Assembly (NCBI GenBank): GCA_017465905.1
Contig: JAFTVE010000047.1
Coordinates: 62,001-126,000, forward strand
Direction of reading: 5' to 3'
Length of the DNA: 64,000 nt
DNA from: Bacteroidaceae bacterium
GTDB lineage: Bacteria > Bacteroidota > Bacteroidia > Bacteroidales > Bacteroidaceae
Shown in pieces: positions 17,866 through 25,995 of the stretch; position 1 is the stretch's first letter; the number at the start of each line of letters is the position of its first letter. A program made the position numbers and the translations under genes. The notes beneath the pieces were generated by a model. It ran no database searches, was not told the DNA's origin, and saw only the letters and a list, made by a program, of their open reading frames with translations.

Positions 17866-17905
17866 AGTAACTATATAAATATGGTGTTCGTTATCGTTGA
17901 CGATG

Positions 17906-17936
17906 CAAAGATACTACATCAGAATCCCGATGTCAA
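17906..17936 (-). promoter_or_regulatory. Promoter of the VapE-like gene
   Basis: Minus strand: TTG (17936-17934), a 20-nt spacer, TATCTTTG (17913-17906). Confidence 0.8.
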
Positions 17937-17971
17937 GAGGCGATACCTCACATAAAATCAATGGAAAAGAC

Positions 17972-18002
17972 TTGCAATATTGCTTGTCTTTTCTTAAATT
18001 TG
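17972..18002 (+). promoter_or_regulatory. Promoter of the HU-like gene
   Basis: TTG (17972-17974), a 20-nt spacer, TAAATTTG (17995-18002). It implies a 5' leader of about 135 nt. Confidence 0.8.
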
Positions 18003-18018
18003 CAACTGCATTCACGTG

Positions 18019-18104
18019 TGTCTGCCCGCGACCGTACGCGCGTTTGCTCGTGTCGATACGCGCATACGTTCGCGTCCATCCGCGTGTTTGGTCGCGGACA
18101 GACA
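18019..18104 (+). promoter_or_regulatory. Long inverted repeat in the leader of the HU-like gene
   Basis: TGTCTGCCCGCGACC (18019-18033) is complementary to 18090-18104 with one mismatch. The 56-nt interval is rich in CGCG/ACGCG motifs and can fold further. In the mRNA it would form a tall hairpin just before the start region. Confidence 0.7.
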
Positions 18105-18144
18105 GCTTAAAACAAGGATTAAAATAGGAAAAACGGTAAGACCT

Positions 18145-18786
18145 ATGAGAAAGACCAAAGCAACCAAGAAGAGCGGCACCATTGCCTACCAGCTGAACCC
18201 GAAGTACGACCTCCAGGGCGAAGCCACCGAGAAGAACCCCCTGATGGGTGTGAGCGTAGTGGCCTCCACCCCAGTGACCACCAAAGAGATGGCCGAGCGC
18301 ATAGGCTTCGCCACCAGCGTCAACAAGGTCGACGTGGTAGCCGTGCTCACCGCCCTGGGGCACGAGCTGAGCCGCGCGCTGCTTGATGGGCGCACCGTAC
18401 AGATCGACGAGATAGGTTCGTTCAGCCTCAAGCTGGGCCTCAAGGAGCCCAAGTACCTTGCCGACCGCGTCACCCAGCGCGACGTCATCGTCAAGGGCAT
18501 CAGCTTCCGCCCCTGCAAGGAGCTGAAGGAGGAGCTGCGCGGTGCCGAGATTGTGAGCGGAGGCCATGCTGTGCGCACCCTGCTCACCCGCACCATCGTG
18601 GAGCATCGCCTTAGCACCTTCTTTGCCGACCACCCCTACATCTACCGCTCACAGATGGAGCAGCTGTGCGAATGCTCCAAGCACCTTGCCCTCAAGTACC
18701 TCAACGAGCTGGTCGACGAAGGCTACCTCCGCGCCCTCGGCCGCAAGAACAGCCGCTTCTATGCCCCGATGCCGGGGAGGTTTTGA
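18145..18786 (+). CDS. HU-like DNA-binding protein with C-terminal winged helix
   Basis: A 213-residue protein. Residues about 35-130 resemble the HU/IHF-like fold of Bacteroidales (TPVTTKEMAERIGFATSVN, then DGRTVQIDEIGSFSLKLGLK). The C-terminal part (about 150-213) reads as a winged helix (QMEQLCECSKHLALKYLNEL then VDEGYLRALGRKNSRFYAP). The start at 18145 (MRKTKATKK) gives a basic N-terminus; upstream in-frame codons lie in the structured leader. The gene is markedly GC-rich. It is divergent from the VapE-like gene and its stop precedes the right inverted repeat by 3 bp. A role as architectural or regulatory partner of VapE is an inference. Confidence 0.82.
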   Translation: MRKTKATKKSGTIAYQLNPKYDLQGEATEKNPLMGVSVVASTPVTTKEMAERIGFATSVNKVDVVAVLTALGHELSRALLDGRTVQIDEIGSFSLKLGLKEPKYLADRVTQRDVIVKGISFRPCKELKEELRGAEIVSGGHAVRTLLTRTIVEHRLSTFFADHPYIYRSQMEQLCECSKHLALKYLNELVDEGYLRALGRKNSRFYAPMPGRF

Positions 18787-18789
18787 GTG

Positions 18790-18892
18790 GAAAGGGGAAA
18801 GGGGAATGTTGAACAGTTAACGGAACACTAAACCCTAAACTCTAAACTCTAAACACTAAACACTAACCCACTTGCACCGCCAATGCCAAGGG
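18790..18892. repeat. Right terminal inverted repeat of the VapE/HU unit
   Basis: Reverse complement of the left repeat: inner 36-bp block (18790-18825), six heptamers on the CxCTAAA pattern (18826-18866, the last one short by a base), and outer 26-bp block (18867-18892). Both blocks are identical to the left copy; only the heptamer number and type differ. Confidence 0.9.
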
Positions 18893-18978
18893 TCAAACAA
18901 AAAATCGCTATAGGGGAGATTCCAAGAGGCGCGAGCGCGATTCCTTAATATATACAACACACACATTATCAACGCATA

Positions 18979-19025
18979 TACCCTTGGCAGAGAACTCTCG
19001 TGTACGGAGTCTCTGCCAAGGGGTA
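18979..19025. repeat. Hairpin outside the right end of the VapE/HU unit
   Basis: TACCCTTGGCAGAGA (18979-18993) pairs with 19010-19025 with one bulged G, and the loop ends extend the stem (ACTC/GAGT). The arms contain the same TGCCAAGGGG decamer as the left hairpin. A further copy follows at 19036-19045. Confidence 0.8.
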
Positions 19026-19071
19026 CAGGATGCTTTGCCAAGGGGATGGCACGCCAAGATATTGCTATCCG

Positions 19072-19494
19072 CTACTTCTTGTCCGTGTGTAGAAACAGTT
19101 TCTCAAACAGCGTAGGGTTCTCCAGTCTCACCCTTCCCAGCACACCATAGGTATTGATGAACATGGGATGCACCTTCTCGTCGGGCTCGAAGCATATCTC
19201 CACATTCTTCATCCGCATCAGCGGGTCATACTTGGGGGTGAGGTCGGCGATGTACGCCTTGAACTCGCCCTGGATGTAGCGGTACAGGATGGGCATCCCC
19301 ACCTCCTGCTTCCACATGTCATGCTCCTTGATGAAGGCCACGCCCGTGAGGCGTACGCCGAGCGAGTCGTCATACACACGCTCCATCCGCGACTCCACCC
19401 ACAGGTACTTGGGGCAGTGGATGAAGCAGCTGGCCACAAGGAACGTCACTAGCAGTCCGCCGATGACTATTACAATCTTTTGATATAGTCTCAT
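19072..19494 (-). CDS. Hypothetical lipoprotein
   Basis: A 140-residue predicted lipoprotein: basic N-terminus, hydrophobic core (about 7-20) and lipobox LVASC. The mature part has no motif I recognise; it is a single small domain with mixed charge. It lies downstream of the large barrel gene on the same strand, separated by about 100 bp with an imperfect hairpin, so it may or may not share that transcript. Confidence 0.65.
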   Translation of the reverse strand: MRLYQKIVIVIGGLLVTFLVASCFIHCPKYLWVESRMERVYDDSLGVRLTGVAFIKEHDMWKQEVGMPILYRYIQGEFKAYIADLTPKYDPLMRMKNVEICFEPDEKVHPMFINTYGVLGRVRLENPTLFEKLFLHTDKK

Positions 19495-19516
19495 AAGCGT
19501 TCTATTTATTGTTTGT

Positions 19517-19570
19517 TTAACCCGTTGGCGGAATTAAATTAGCACATACTTAATTCTTCCAATGGGTTAA
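19517..19570 (-). terminator. Imperfect 21-bp hairpin after the barrel gene
   Basis: 19517-19537 pairs with 19550-19570 (three mismatches, 12-nt loop). It follows the barrel gene's stop codon; there is no T-run on that strand, so it may be an attenuator or processing site. Confidence 0.4.
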
Positions 19571-19596
19571 TGTATTTCTTTAGCAGGATAAGTCGG

Positions 19597-22452
19597 TTAC
19601 TTCTTCTTCGGCTCACGGTTCAGGCGGTATATCACGCGGAGCATGGCGTATTGTGGTATGCTATTGTACCATGTCTCCACAAGGCCTTGTGCATTGAGTG
19701 TGCGCTGTACATTGCTTAATTGGCCAAGGATATCGAAACCTTCGATGGCAACGATGAGATTGCTCTTGGGGAGGAAACTGCGCTCGGCACGGATGTTCCA
19801 CACGAGGTTGTCATCATTCATATACTTGTCGGCATACCCACGGCGACTGTATACGGTGAAGTCGGTGGAGAGTTCAAGCAAGCCAATGTTCAAGTATCCC
19901 GACAGGCCATAGTAGAAGTCAAAGCAGTTGATATTCTCAAAGCCTGCACGCTGGCTCTCTGCATGGAGCCACTGCACGTTGCCCTTCAGGCTCAAGTCGT
20001 AATAGCTCAGCGATGCACCCTCATTGATGCGGAGGCTGCGCACACAGCTCTTGGTGCTTTCGTTCATGCCATCGATAGCTACGTAGTCTACGCTGTTGTT
20101 GTAGTTCACGCCTGTGTTGCTTGTCAATATCAGTGAGCGCTCCTCGTTCAATGCCTGTGTGATGTCAACCGAGCTGCCAGCATTCCAGTTGCCGTTGATG
20201 TTCTTGGGCTGGTAGGTACGCACACCCGTTGTGGGGTCGTAGGTAAGGCTTTGTGCGATGGCATTCATGTAGAGGTTATATTCTCCACGCCAAGTGATGT
20301 TGCGCAGTTTCTTCTCATTCGTGAAGTACCGGTGGAAGTTGAATTGGTGGGCTTGCGTGCTCTTCAGGTCGGGATTGCCGAGACGTATGGCAAGGGGATT
20401 GCTGTCATCACGTATGTCAAGAAGACGCAGCAGCGTGGGCATGCTTTCCGAATAACCGTAGGTGAGCTTGAAATCACTGTCGCTGAACTGCACGGCTGCA
20501 CCCAATGAGGTGTAGTTGCGTGTCGCCACCGTATCGATGTGTGCGCGGCGGTAATCCAGTCTGTCGTGCTGCATGTGTACCTGTGGGCGTATGGCCAGTA
20601 TGCGCGTGTCGGTCAGGAAGTATCCTACTGACAATGAAGCAAGATGCGACAAGGTCGTTTGCTGTGAGTGGTAGCTGTTTGTCGCATCCAAGGCCGCTTG
20701 CATGAGGCTGTTGCTCGATGGCAGCTGTCCCAGTTCGGGTACTGCATCGGCCGTGTTCCATCCGTCCAGATAGTCCAGACGGTAATAGTTGCGGTTACCC
20801 TGATTGTAGTTGTATTGCAACTTATATGACGGCATCAGTCGCAATTTTTTCTCACCTACAGGTATATCCAGATTATATGTCACCGTGGGCGAAGCATCTA
20901 TACGCACTTCGGGATGGTTGCTATAGCGGTTCTGGAAGTTGCGTCCACCATTGCCCGATTGGAGGTCATAGTGCGAGTAGGAGGTGTTGAGTATATTTCT
21001 GTAGTTACCTACGAAATTGACCGTCACATAATCGGGCAGGTTGCCAATCTTGATGTAGGCATCACCCTTCAGTTCGCCACGGAACATGCGCTGTCGTGCC
21101 AGCTCGGCATTGGAATAGCCGTTTATCAACGAGCGGTCAACAAACTCGCTCTTGATGCTGCTGAATAGTGTGTCGAGGATGGAATGTCCGTACCCCTCTT
21201 TCGGGTTGTCCCTGAACTCGGCACTCTGCTCCAACTGGTCGGTATTGCCGTCAGCATACTCCGTGTATGCCTTGATGTTGACATACGACTGGGGATATTT
21301 CAAGTCCAGATTGTGGTGCGATATCAGTTTGTTTCGCCTCATGTAGGAGTTCTTCGCTATGCGCTGGTAGGTATCGCCCGACTCCAAGAAGTTGACTGCC
21401 GAAGCCTTGCTCTCATGCTTGACTCCTTCATACAGTCCTTTTACATAGCTGTTGAGCTTCCATGTGTCCTGCTTGTCCTTGAGTAGCAGTTCCACACCGC
21501 CATACTTCATGTCGGTCAAGCCACTGGCTAGCCATCCAGAGTTCCAGTTGCCCGATGTGCCGGGCTCGCGCGTGTCGTTGATGTTGTTCACGTTGCCAAA
21601 TAGGGCAAGGCGCGTGTTGTCGGTAAATCTCAGACCGAACGCCTGTGCCAGCCATCGTCCGTGCGTACCATATCCCGCTTCGGCGTTGGCTATCCACCCC
21701 GTGTTGTACTCGCGCTTGAGCTGCACATCCATCACAAGCGGCAGTTCGTCGAGTACCTCCTTTCCTGTGATATAGTCGTGCTCGGGTGTCTTGTCATACA
21801 CCTTTACCTTGTCCACCATGTAGGCCGGCAGATTGTCCAGTGCCACCTTAGGGTCGCCAGTGAAGAAGTTCTCGCCATTGAGCAGAAGGCTGCTCACGAA
21901 GCGTCCGTTCACCATGATGCGCCCACCGTCGAGCTGCACACCGGGCAACTTCCTCACCAGTTCGTCGAGCATCGACCCCTGAGAGAGTTGGAACGCATCG
22001 GCATTATACACGATGGTGTCGCCACGCATCACCATGCGTATCTGTGTGGCTACAATCTCCACATCGTCCAGGTTGATGGTTGACATTCTGCGCAGTTTCA
22101 CATCCTCGAAGGGGAAATATACGGCACGTCTGTTGCCCGACAGGTGCACAGGCTGATATCCCGTATCATATCCATTGGCACTGAAACGCAATATTACATC
22201 CCGATGCTCACGTCCGAGGCTTACAATGCAGTTTACGTTGCGCTCCATGAAGTTGGCAAACTCATACGAATCCAAATCCCCCACGATAACCGTGCTGTCG
22301 GGAGCCAATACATCTATTTTCACAGGATGCAGCAGTTCATAGGTGAAAGAATCCACTACACGTCCAAAGACATATACCGAATCATTGGACTGTGCAAAAG
22401 CCGCAAAAGCCGTGCTTAAGCAGCACAAACTGAGTAAAAAATATCTTTTCAT
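19597..22452 (-). CDS. Outer-membrane beta-barrel family protein (TonB-receptor-like, OMP_b-brl_3 type)
   Basis: A 951-residue predicted outer-membrane protein: signal peptide (1-20), an N-terminal Ig/CarboxypepD-like segment (about 25-120), a plug-like part with the family signatures DTIVYNADAFQLSQGSMLDE, RKLPGVQLDGG and LLLNGENFFTGDPKVALDNL, then a long barrel rich in aromatic strands ending in MLRVIYRLNREPKKK. It lacks a SusD partner. Such proteins are often annotated as TonB-dependent receptors, but the substrate is unknown. Promoter elements are present at 22549-22581. It is divergent from a membrane TPR regulator candidate, which may control it. Confidence 0.85.
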   Translation of the reverse strand: MKRYFLLSLCCLSTAFAAFAQSNDSVYVFGRVVDSFTYELLHPVKIDVLAPDSTVIVGDLDSYEFANFMERNVNCIVSLGREHRDVILRFSANGYDTGYQPVHLSGNRRAVYFPFEDVKLRRMSTINLDDVEIVATQIRMVMRGDTIVYNADAFQLSQGSMLDELVRKLPGVQLDGGRIMVNGRFVSSLLLNGENFFTGDPKVALDNLPAYMVDKVKVYDKTPEHDYITGKEVLDELPLVMDVQLKREYNTGWIANAEAGYGTHGRWLAQAFGLRFTDNTRLALFGNVNNINDTREPGTSGNWNSGWLASGLTDMKYGGVELLLKDKQDTWKLNSYVKGLYEGVKHESKASAVNFLESGDTYQRIAKNSYMRRNKLISHHNLDLKYPQSYVNIKAYTEYADGNTDQLEQSAEFRDNPKEGYGHSILDTLFSSIKSEFVDRSLINGYSNAELARQRMFRGELKGDAYIKIGNLPDYVTVNFVGNYRNILNTSYSHYDLQSGNGGRNFQNRYSNHPEVRIDASPTVTYNLDIPVGEKKLRLMPSYKLQYNYNQGNRNYYRLDYLDGWNTADAVPELGQLPSSNSLMQAALDATNSYHSQQTTLSHLASLSVGYFLTDTRILAIRPQVHMQHDRLDYRRAHIDTVATRNYTSLGAAVQFSDSDFKLTYGYSESMPTLLRLLDIRDDSNPLAIRLGNPDLKSTQAHQFNFHRYFTNEKKLRNITWRGEYNLYMNAIAQSLTYDPTTGVRTYQPKNINGNWNAGSSVDITQALNEERSLILTSNTGVNYNNSVDYVAIDGMNESTKSCVRSLRINEGASLSYYDLSLKGNVQWLHAESQRAGFENINCFDFYYGLSGYLNIGLLELSTDFTVYSRRGYADKYMNDDNLVWNIRAERSFLPKSNLIVAIEGFDILGQLSNVQRTLNAQGLVETWYNSIPQYAMLRVIYRLNREPKKK

Positions 22453-22548
22453 AATTGCTAAGTTTTGTCTATGAGGGAACAGAAAATATATAATTTAGTC
22501 ATTAGTGTCCACTAATGTTTGTAAATAGTTTTTAATAAATTTCTGCGA

Positions 22549-22581
22549 CAAAGGTAGAGGCTTTTGTGTCCTCAATACAAA
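22549..22581 (-). promoter_or_regulatory. Promoter of the barrel gene
   Basis: Minus strand: TTTG (22581-22578), a 21-nt spacer, TACCTTTG (22556-22549). Confidence 0.75.
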
Positions 22582-22597
22582 GAAAAGAGCAAGAAAT

Positions 22598-22735
22598 CGC
22601 CTTGCAAAGACCTTTACAAATAGCTGATTTATTGTGTGTTATAACTTTGCAAGATTTTAAAACCTTGCAAGGCGGTAATGTGTGCTGTAAATCAGTGCAT
22701 TACAAACATGCTCTGCAAGGTGGTGGAATGGACAA
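22598..22735. repeat. Dispersed TTGCAAGG motifs in the divergent intergenic region
   Basis: Within the 378-bp gap are four related motifs: CCTTGCAAAG, CTTTGCAAG, CCTTGCAAGGCGG and TCTGCAAGGTGG. CTTGCAAG is a palindrome. A -7-like TAACTTTG lies at 22642-22649 on the plus strand. These could be regulator sites or a decayed intergenic repeat; no convincing ORF is present. Confidence 0.4.
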
Positions 22736-22830
22736 AAACCGCCCTAGACAGCTGATTCTATAATATCCTGCCATCGCATTTGCTTTATTGAATGGCTTTT
22801 TGTACTTTTACGGCAATAAACAGACACATT

Positions 22831-24552
22831 ATGAACACACGCAATACACTGCCACTGATATTGGCACTGATGATGGCTCTACTGACGGGATGCACCAACC
22901 GCGCAGCGATGAAGGAGCTTACATACTTAGAGACACGCATGGAAGCCAATGCTGACAGCGTGCGCACTGCACTGGCTGCCATGGATGGCAACCGGCTACG
23001 TGGTGAGGCACGAGCCTTGCACGCCCTGCTCTATAGTCAGGCACTGGACAAGTGCTATATAGACGTGGCTCGTGACTCTATCATCAGCGTGGCAACAAAA
23101 TATTATCACAACGGGAATAAGCCGTTGCGTGCATTGCAATCCTTGTACTATCATGGCAGAGTATATGAGAACGCTAATGAGCATAAAAAAGCTATTGAAC
23201 TTTATACACAGGCAATAGCATATGTAGATAATGTGACTGACTACTATATTGTGGGACTGCTTTACGCACACTTGGGACATTTATATCGTAAAGATTACAA
23301 TTATACACTTGCTTTAGAATATCTGCAAAAATCATTTGATTATTATGAATTATCGGGTAGTGAGCGGATGAAATATGTTGCAATAAGAAATATCGGCAGT
23401 ACCTATCTATATATGGAAGATGCCAAGAATGCAGAGATATACTTAAAGATGGCTTTGGAATGGGGAATTGAGCATAAAGACAAGTCCTTATGCAGTAGTG
23501 CTATCACCCATCTTATGCGACTCTATGATGCAATGGGAGAATCTGAACGCTTCTTCGATCTCTACAAAAGTAATGCATATGCGATGTATAGTGACGAAAT
23601 GAACGTAAATAGTTATTTGGCCTATCAGTATGCCTTAATAGGCGACATCAAAGCATCTGAAGAACATTTACAGAAAGCATGGCAAAAAGCAAAAAATATA
23701 AATGACACAATCATGCTGAATTACCAAGAATATAGAATTCAAAAGCAACTTGGGAACTATAAACACGCATTGGCAAAGCATGAATTACTATATGGTACTC
23801 AGGATTCAATACTTCGTATAACTCTACGACAGCCCTTACTTGCCTCCCAGCGCGACTTCTTCCAGGAACAATCAGAGCTGACGGAGTTGAAGCTACAGAA
23901 AAGCCGACAGGCGATATTTTTCATCTGTGTGGTGGCCATACTGGCAATAGCCATCATCATTATAGTATCGCGCACACGCGCACGAAAGAAACGTGAGGAG
24001 CTGGACGGCTACGTGAACCTCACCGAAGACCTGCAACGCTCGCTATACAGCAAGGAGGAGACGATAAACCGTATGGGAGCACAGCTGCAACAGCACGACG
24101 AGAAGGAACGCACCATGAGCACACGACTGGCCGACCTCATGCGTGGACGATACGAACTGCTCAACGAACTCACCAACACCTACTATGAAACCAGCGGAAG
24201 CAGAAACACCGGCAAGAGCGAAAGCAAGGCCGACCGCGAGGCCATATACCAGAAGGTGAAGAAGGCCATTGACCGCATGGCGGGAAACCGCAAGGAGATG
24301 CAGGAGCTGGAGAGCATCGTCAACGAATACTGCGACAACGCCATGGCACACATACACGCCGAACTGCCCGAGCTGCCCTACGACGACACGGTGCTGCTCT
24401 GCTACATCTATGCCGGGTTCTCAGCCAAGGCCATACACCTGTTTACCAAGAACAGCATATCGAACATCTACTCACGCAAGTCGCGCCTGAGAGACTACAT
24501 CAAACAATCTGATGCGCCCCATCGCCAGCAACTGCTCGATATGATGCCGTAG
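22831..24552 (+). CDS. Membrane-anchored TPR protein, probable transcriptional regulator
   Basis: A 573-residue protein: N-terminal lipoprotein-like signal with GCTN near residue 20, about six TPR-like repeats (for example ALQSLYYHGRVYENANEHKK and YIVGLLYAHLGHLYRKDYNY), one TM helix (AIFFICVVAILAIAIIIIVS), a coiled coil, and a C-terminal helix-turn-helix-like end (LLCYIYAGFSAKAIHLFTKN, then SISNIYSRKSRLRDYI). This resembles Bacteroidales TPR sensors with a LuxR-like tail. The start at 22831 sits below a weak -7 (TACTTTTA). A one-component regulator of the divergent barrel gene is inferred from layout only. Confidence 0.75.
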   Translation: MNTRNTLPLILALMMALLTGCTNRAAMKELTYLETRMEANADSVRTALAAMDGNRLRGEARALHALLYSQALDKCYIDVARDSIISVATKYYHNGNKPLRALQSLYYHGRVYENANEHKKAIELYTQAIAYVDNVTDYYIVGLLYAHLGHLYRKDYNYTLALEYLQKSFDYYELSGSERMKYVAIRNIGSTYLYMEDAKNAEIYLKMALEWGIEHKDKSLCSSAITHLMRLYDAMGESERFFDLYKSNAYAMYSDEMNVNSYLAYQYALIGDIKASEEHLQKAWQKAKNINDTIMLNYQEYRIQKQLGNYKHALAKHELLYGTQDSILRITLRQPLLASQRDFFQEQSELTELKLQKSRQAIFFICVVAILAIAIIIIVSRTRARKKREELDGYVNLTEDLQRSLYSKEETINRMGAQLQQHDEKERTMSTRLADLMRGRYELLNELTNTYYETSGSRNTGKSESKADREAIYQKVKKAIDRMAGNRKEMQELESIVNEYCDNAMAHIHAELPELPYDDTVLLCYIYAGFSAKAIHLFTKNSISNIYSRKSRLRDYIKQSDAPHRQQLLDMMP

Positions 24553-24592
24553 CGGCGGGCATACGCTGCATCGAGTCTGATGCCTCACAAAA

Positions 24593-24620
24593 GTGAGGAG
24601 AGGCCAAGGCCTCTCCTCAC
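24593..24620. terminator. Terminator between convergent TPR and OmpA genes
   Basis: Perfect 13-bp stem GTGAGGAGAGGCC (24593-24605) and GGCCTCTCCTCAC (24608-24620). It can serve both strands. Confidence 0.7.
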
Positions 24621-24677
24621 ACGTTGTTGTCATCAATGACGATGTCGGTATAAATCTATAATTTCTGATTTTACTCT

Positions 24678-25802
24678 TTACATTGCCTCGATGATGACGC
24701 GGCGGTTATAGGATGCGGGATCGAGGGTGGCGACTCCACCTTTGCCTTCGACGGTCAGGTTGGCTTTGTTGACACCAAGCTTAACAAGCTGGTCAGCGAT
24801 GGTCTGGGCACGCTTCATTGACAAGCTCTGGTTGTACTTTGCATCACCAGTAGCGCTGTCAGCATAGCCTATGATGTGGAGCTTCACGTTGTCCTGCTTA
24901 GCCATTGTGGCGATAGCCTTCAGGTTTACAAGATCCTTGTCGGATGCCAATGTTGCGGAATTGAGGTCAAAGAAGATTGACTGGGGAGCTGTCATGCAGT
25001 CACCGGAGATGACCTTCTCCTTCACGATTTCTTTGGGCTTCTGCGCCAGCTGGTTGCGGAGGTTGCGGTTGTTGGACTGCTCTTGAGCCAAAGCCTCGTT
25101 CAAGGCTGCTATCTCGGCAGCATTCATCATCACAAGCGAACTGATGTCGGGGCTGTTGTTCCAGGTGTCGCCACCAATCGTATAGGTGATACCGGCTGTA
25201 ACGGAGAATATGTCATCGAAAGCACGCTTGGGGCCTGTGACGCCATCCATAGACTTGTCGGCAAAGAGGGCTCCCATCTCAAGGTTGACCTTCCATGAAT
25301 CGTTGAGGCGGAATGTGTTCAAGATACCGGCATTGAAGCCAAAGGCATAGCTGTTATGGTCGAACACGCGCACGGCACCCATACCTACATAAGGAATCAT
25401 ACTGTAGAGTCGGTCGGGGTTGTAGCCCATAATCATGTTGGTCACATTCATCAAGGCATCGACGTGGAGGTTCATGTAGTCGAGCTTATCCTCGTAGCCC
25501 TGGAACTGGTAGCCGTTATACGCCAAACGCATACCCATGCCAGGAGTAAACCACTTACCAACATAGGCCAGGCCAGAGAAGGTGATACGGTCCTTGAACT
25601 CCTGAGAGCCTTCGGGATAGAGATAAGAGAACTGGGCGCCAGCATTCAAAGATATGAACCAGTTGTCCCAGAAACTGTTTGTCTGCACACTATACTTCGA
25701 GACGGGAACTTCGGCAATCTCTACTACCTCTGTTACTTGTGCTTGGCTCGCTGATACTGAGAATAATGCGGCCACAGCCATCAAACAAATCGCTTTTTTC
25801 AT
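24678..25802 (-). CDS. OmpA family outer-membrane protein
   Basis: A 374-residue protein with signal peptide (1-21), an eight-strand-type N-terminal barrel (about 45-215), a short coiled linker (AEIAALNEALAQEQSNNRNL) and a C-terminal OmpA-like peptidoglycan-binding domain. In the last domain the motif is seen as IIGYADSATGDAKYNQSLSM followed by RAQTIADQL and ending YNRRVIIEAM. It would tether the outer membrane to peptidoglycan and is probably abundant, as in other Bacteroidales. No good promoter was found in the 190 bp upstream. Confidence 0.93.
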   Translation of the reverse strand: MKKAICLMAVAALFSVSASQAQVTEVVEIAEVPVSKYSVQTNSFWDNWFISLNAGAQFSYLYPEGSQEFKDRITFSGLAYVGKWFTPGMGMRLAYNGYQFQGYEDKLDYMNLHVDALMNVTNMIMGYNPDRLYSMIPYVGMGAVRVFDHNSYAFGFNAGILNTFRLNDSWKVNLEMGALFADKSMDGVTGPKRAFDDIFSVTAGITYTIGGDTWNNSPDISSLVMMNAAEIAALNEALAQEQSNNRNLRNQLAQKPKEIVKEKVISGDCMTAPQSIFFDLNSATLASDKDLVNLKAIATMAKQDNVKLHIIGYADSATGDAKYNQSLSMKRAQTIADQLVKLGVNKANLTVEGKGGVATLDPASYNRRVIIEAM

Positions 25803-25923
25803 ACTGTTAGGTCTTTAATTTATGTTTACCAAAAAAGTCTTATGTATCGTATAAACACGAAAGATGAGATTTTGTTTTCAAAGACCAAACAATGCAAAGT
25901 CCTTTTCGGCGCCAATACGAAAT

Positions 25924-25955
25924 GAACTGCTCCTCTATAGACAGAGGAACAGCTC
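25924..25955 (-). terminator. Likely terminator of the parvulin-ostA-mutL block
   Basis: 25924-25936 pairs with 25943-25955 (11 of 13 positions) around a 6-nt loop, just after the mutL stop on the minus strand. Confidence 0.5.
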
Positions 25956-25995
25956 ATTAGAACAATACGGGCAAAGAACGCCACATGGGCTCCTG

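Larger units (their letters stand above)
16465..18892. mobile_element. Two-gene VapE/HU unit enclosed by long inverted repeats
   Basis: A 2428-bp segment bounded by inverted repeats (16465-16547 and 18790-18892). It contains a VapE-like ATPase gene and an HU-like gene, divergent, each with its stop codon at or within a few bases of a repeat. The segment is visibly richer in G and C than its flanks. There is no transposase or integrase inside and I see no target-site duplication, so calling it mobile is an inference from the repeats, the base composition and the known association of VapE-type proteins with phage satellites and islands. Confidence 0.5.
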
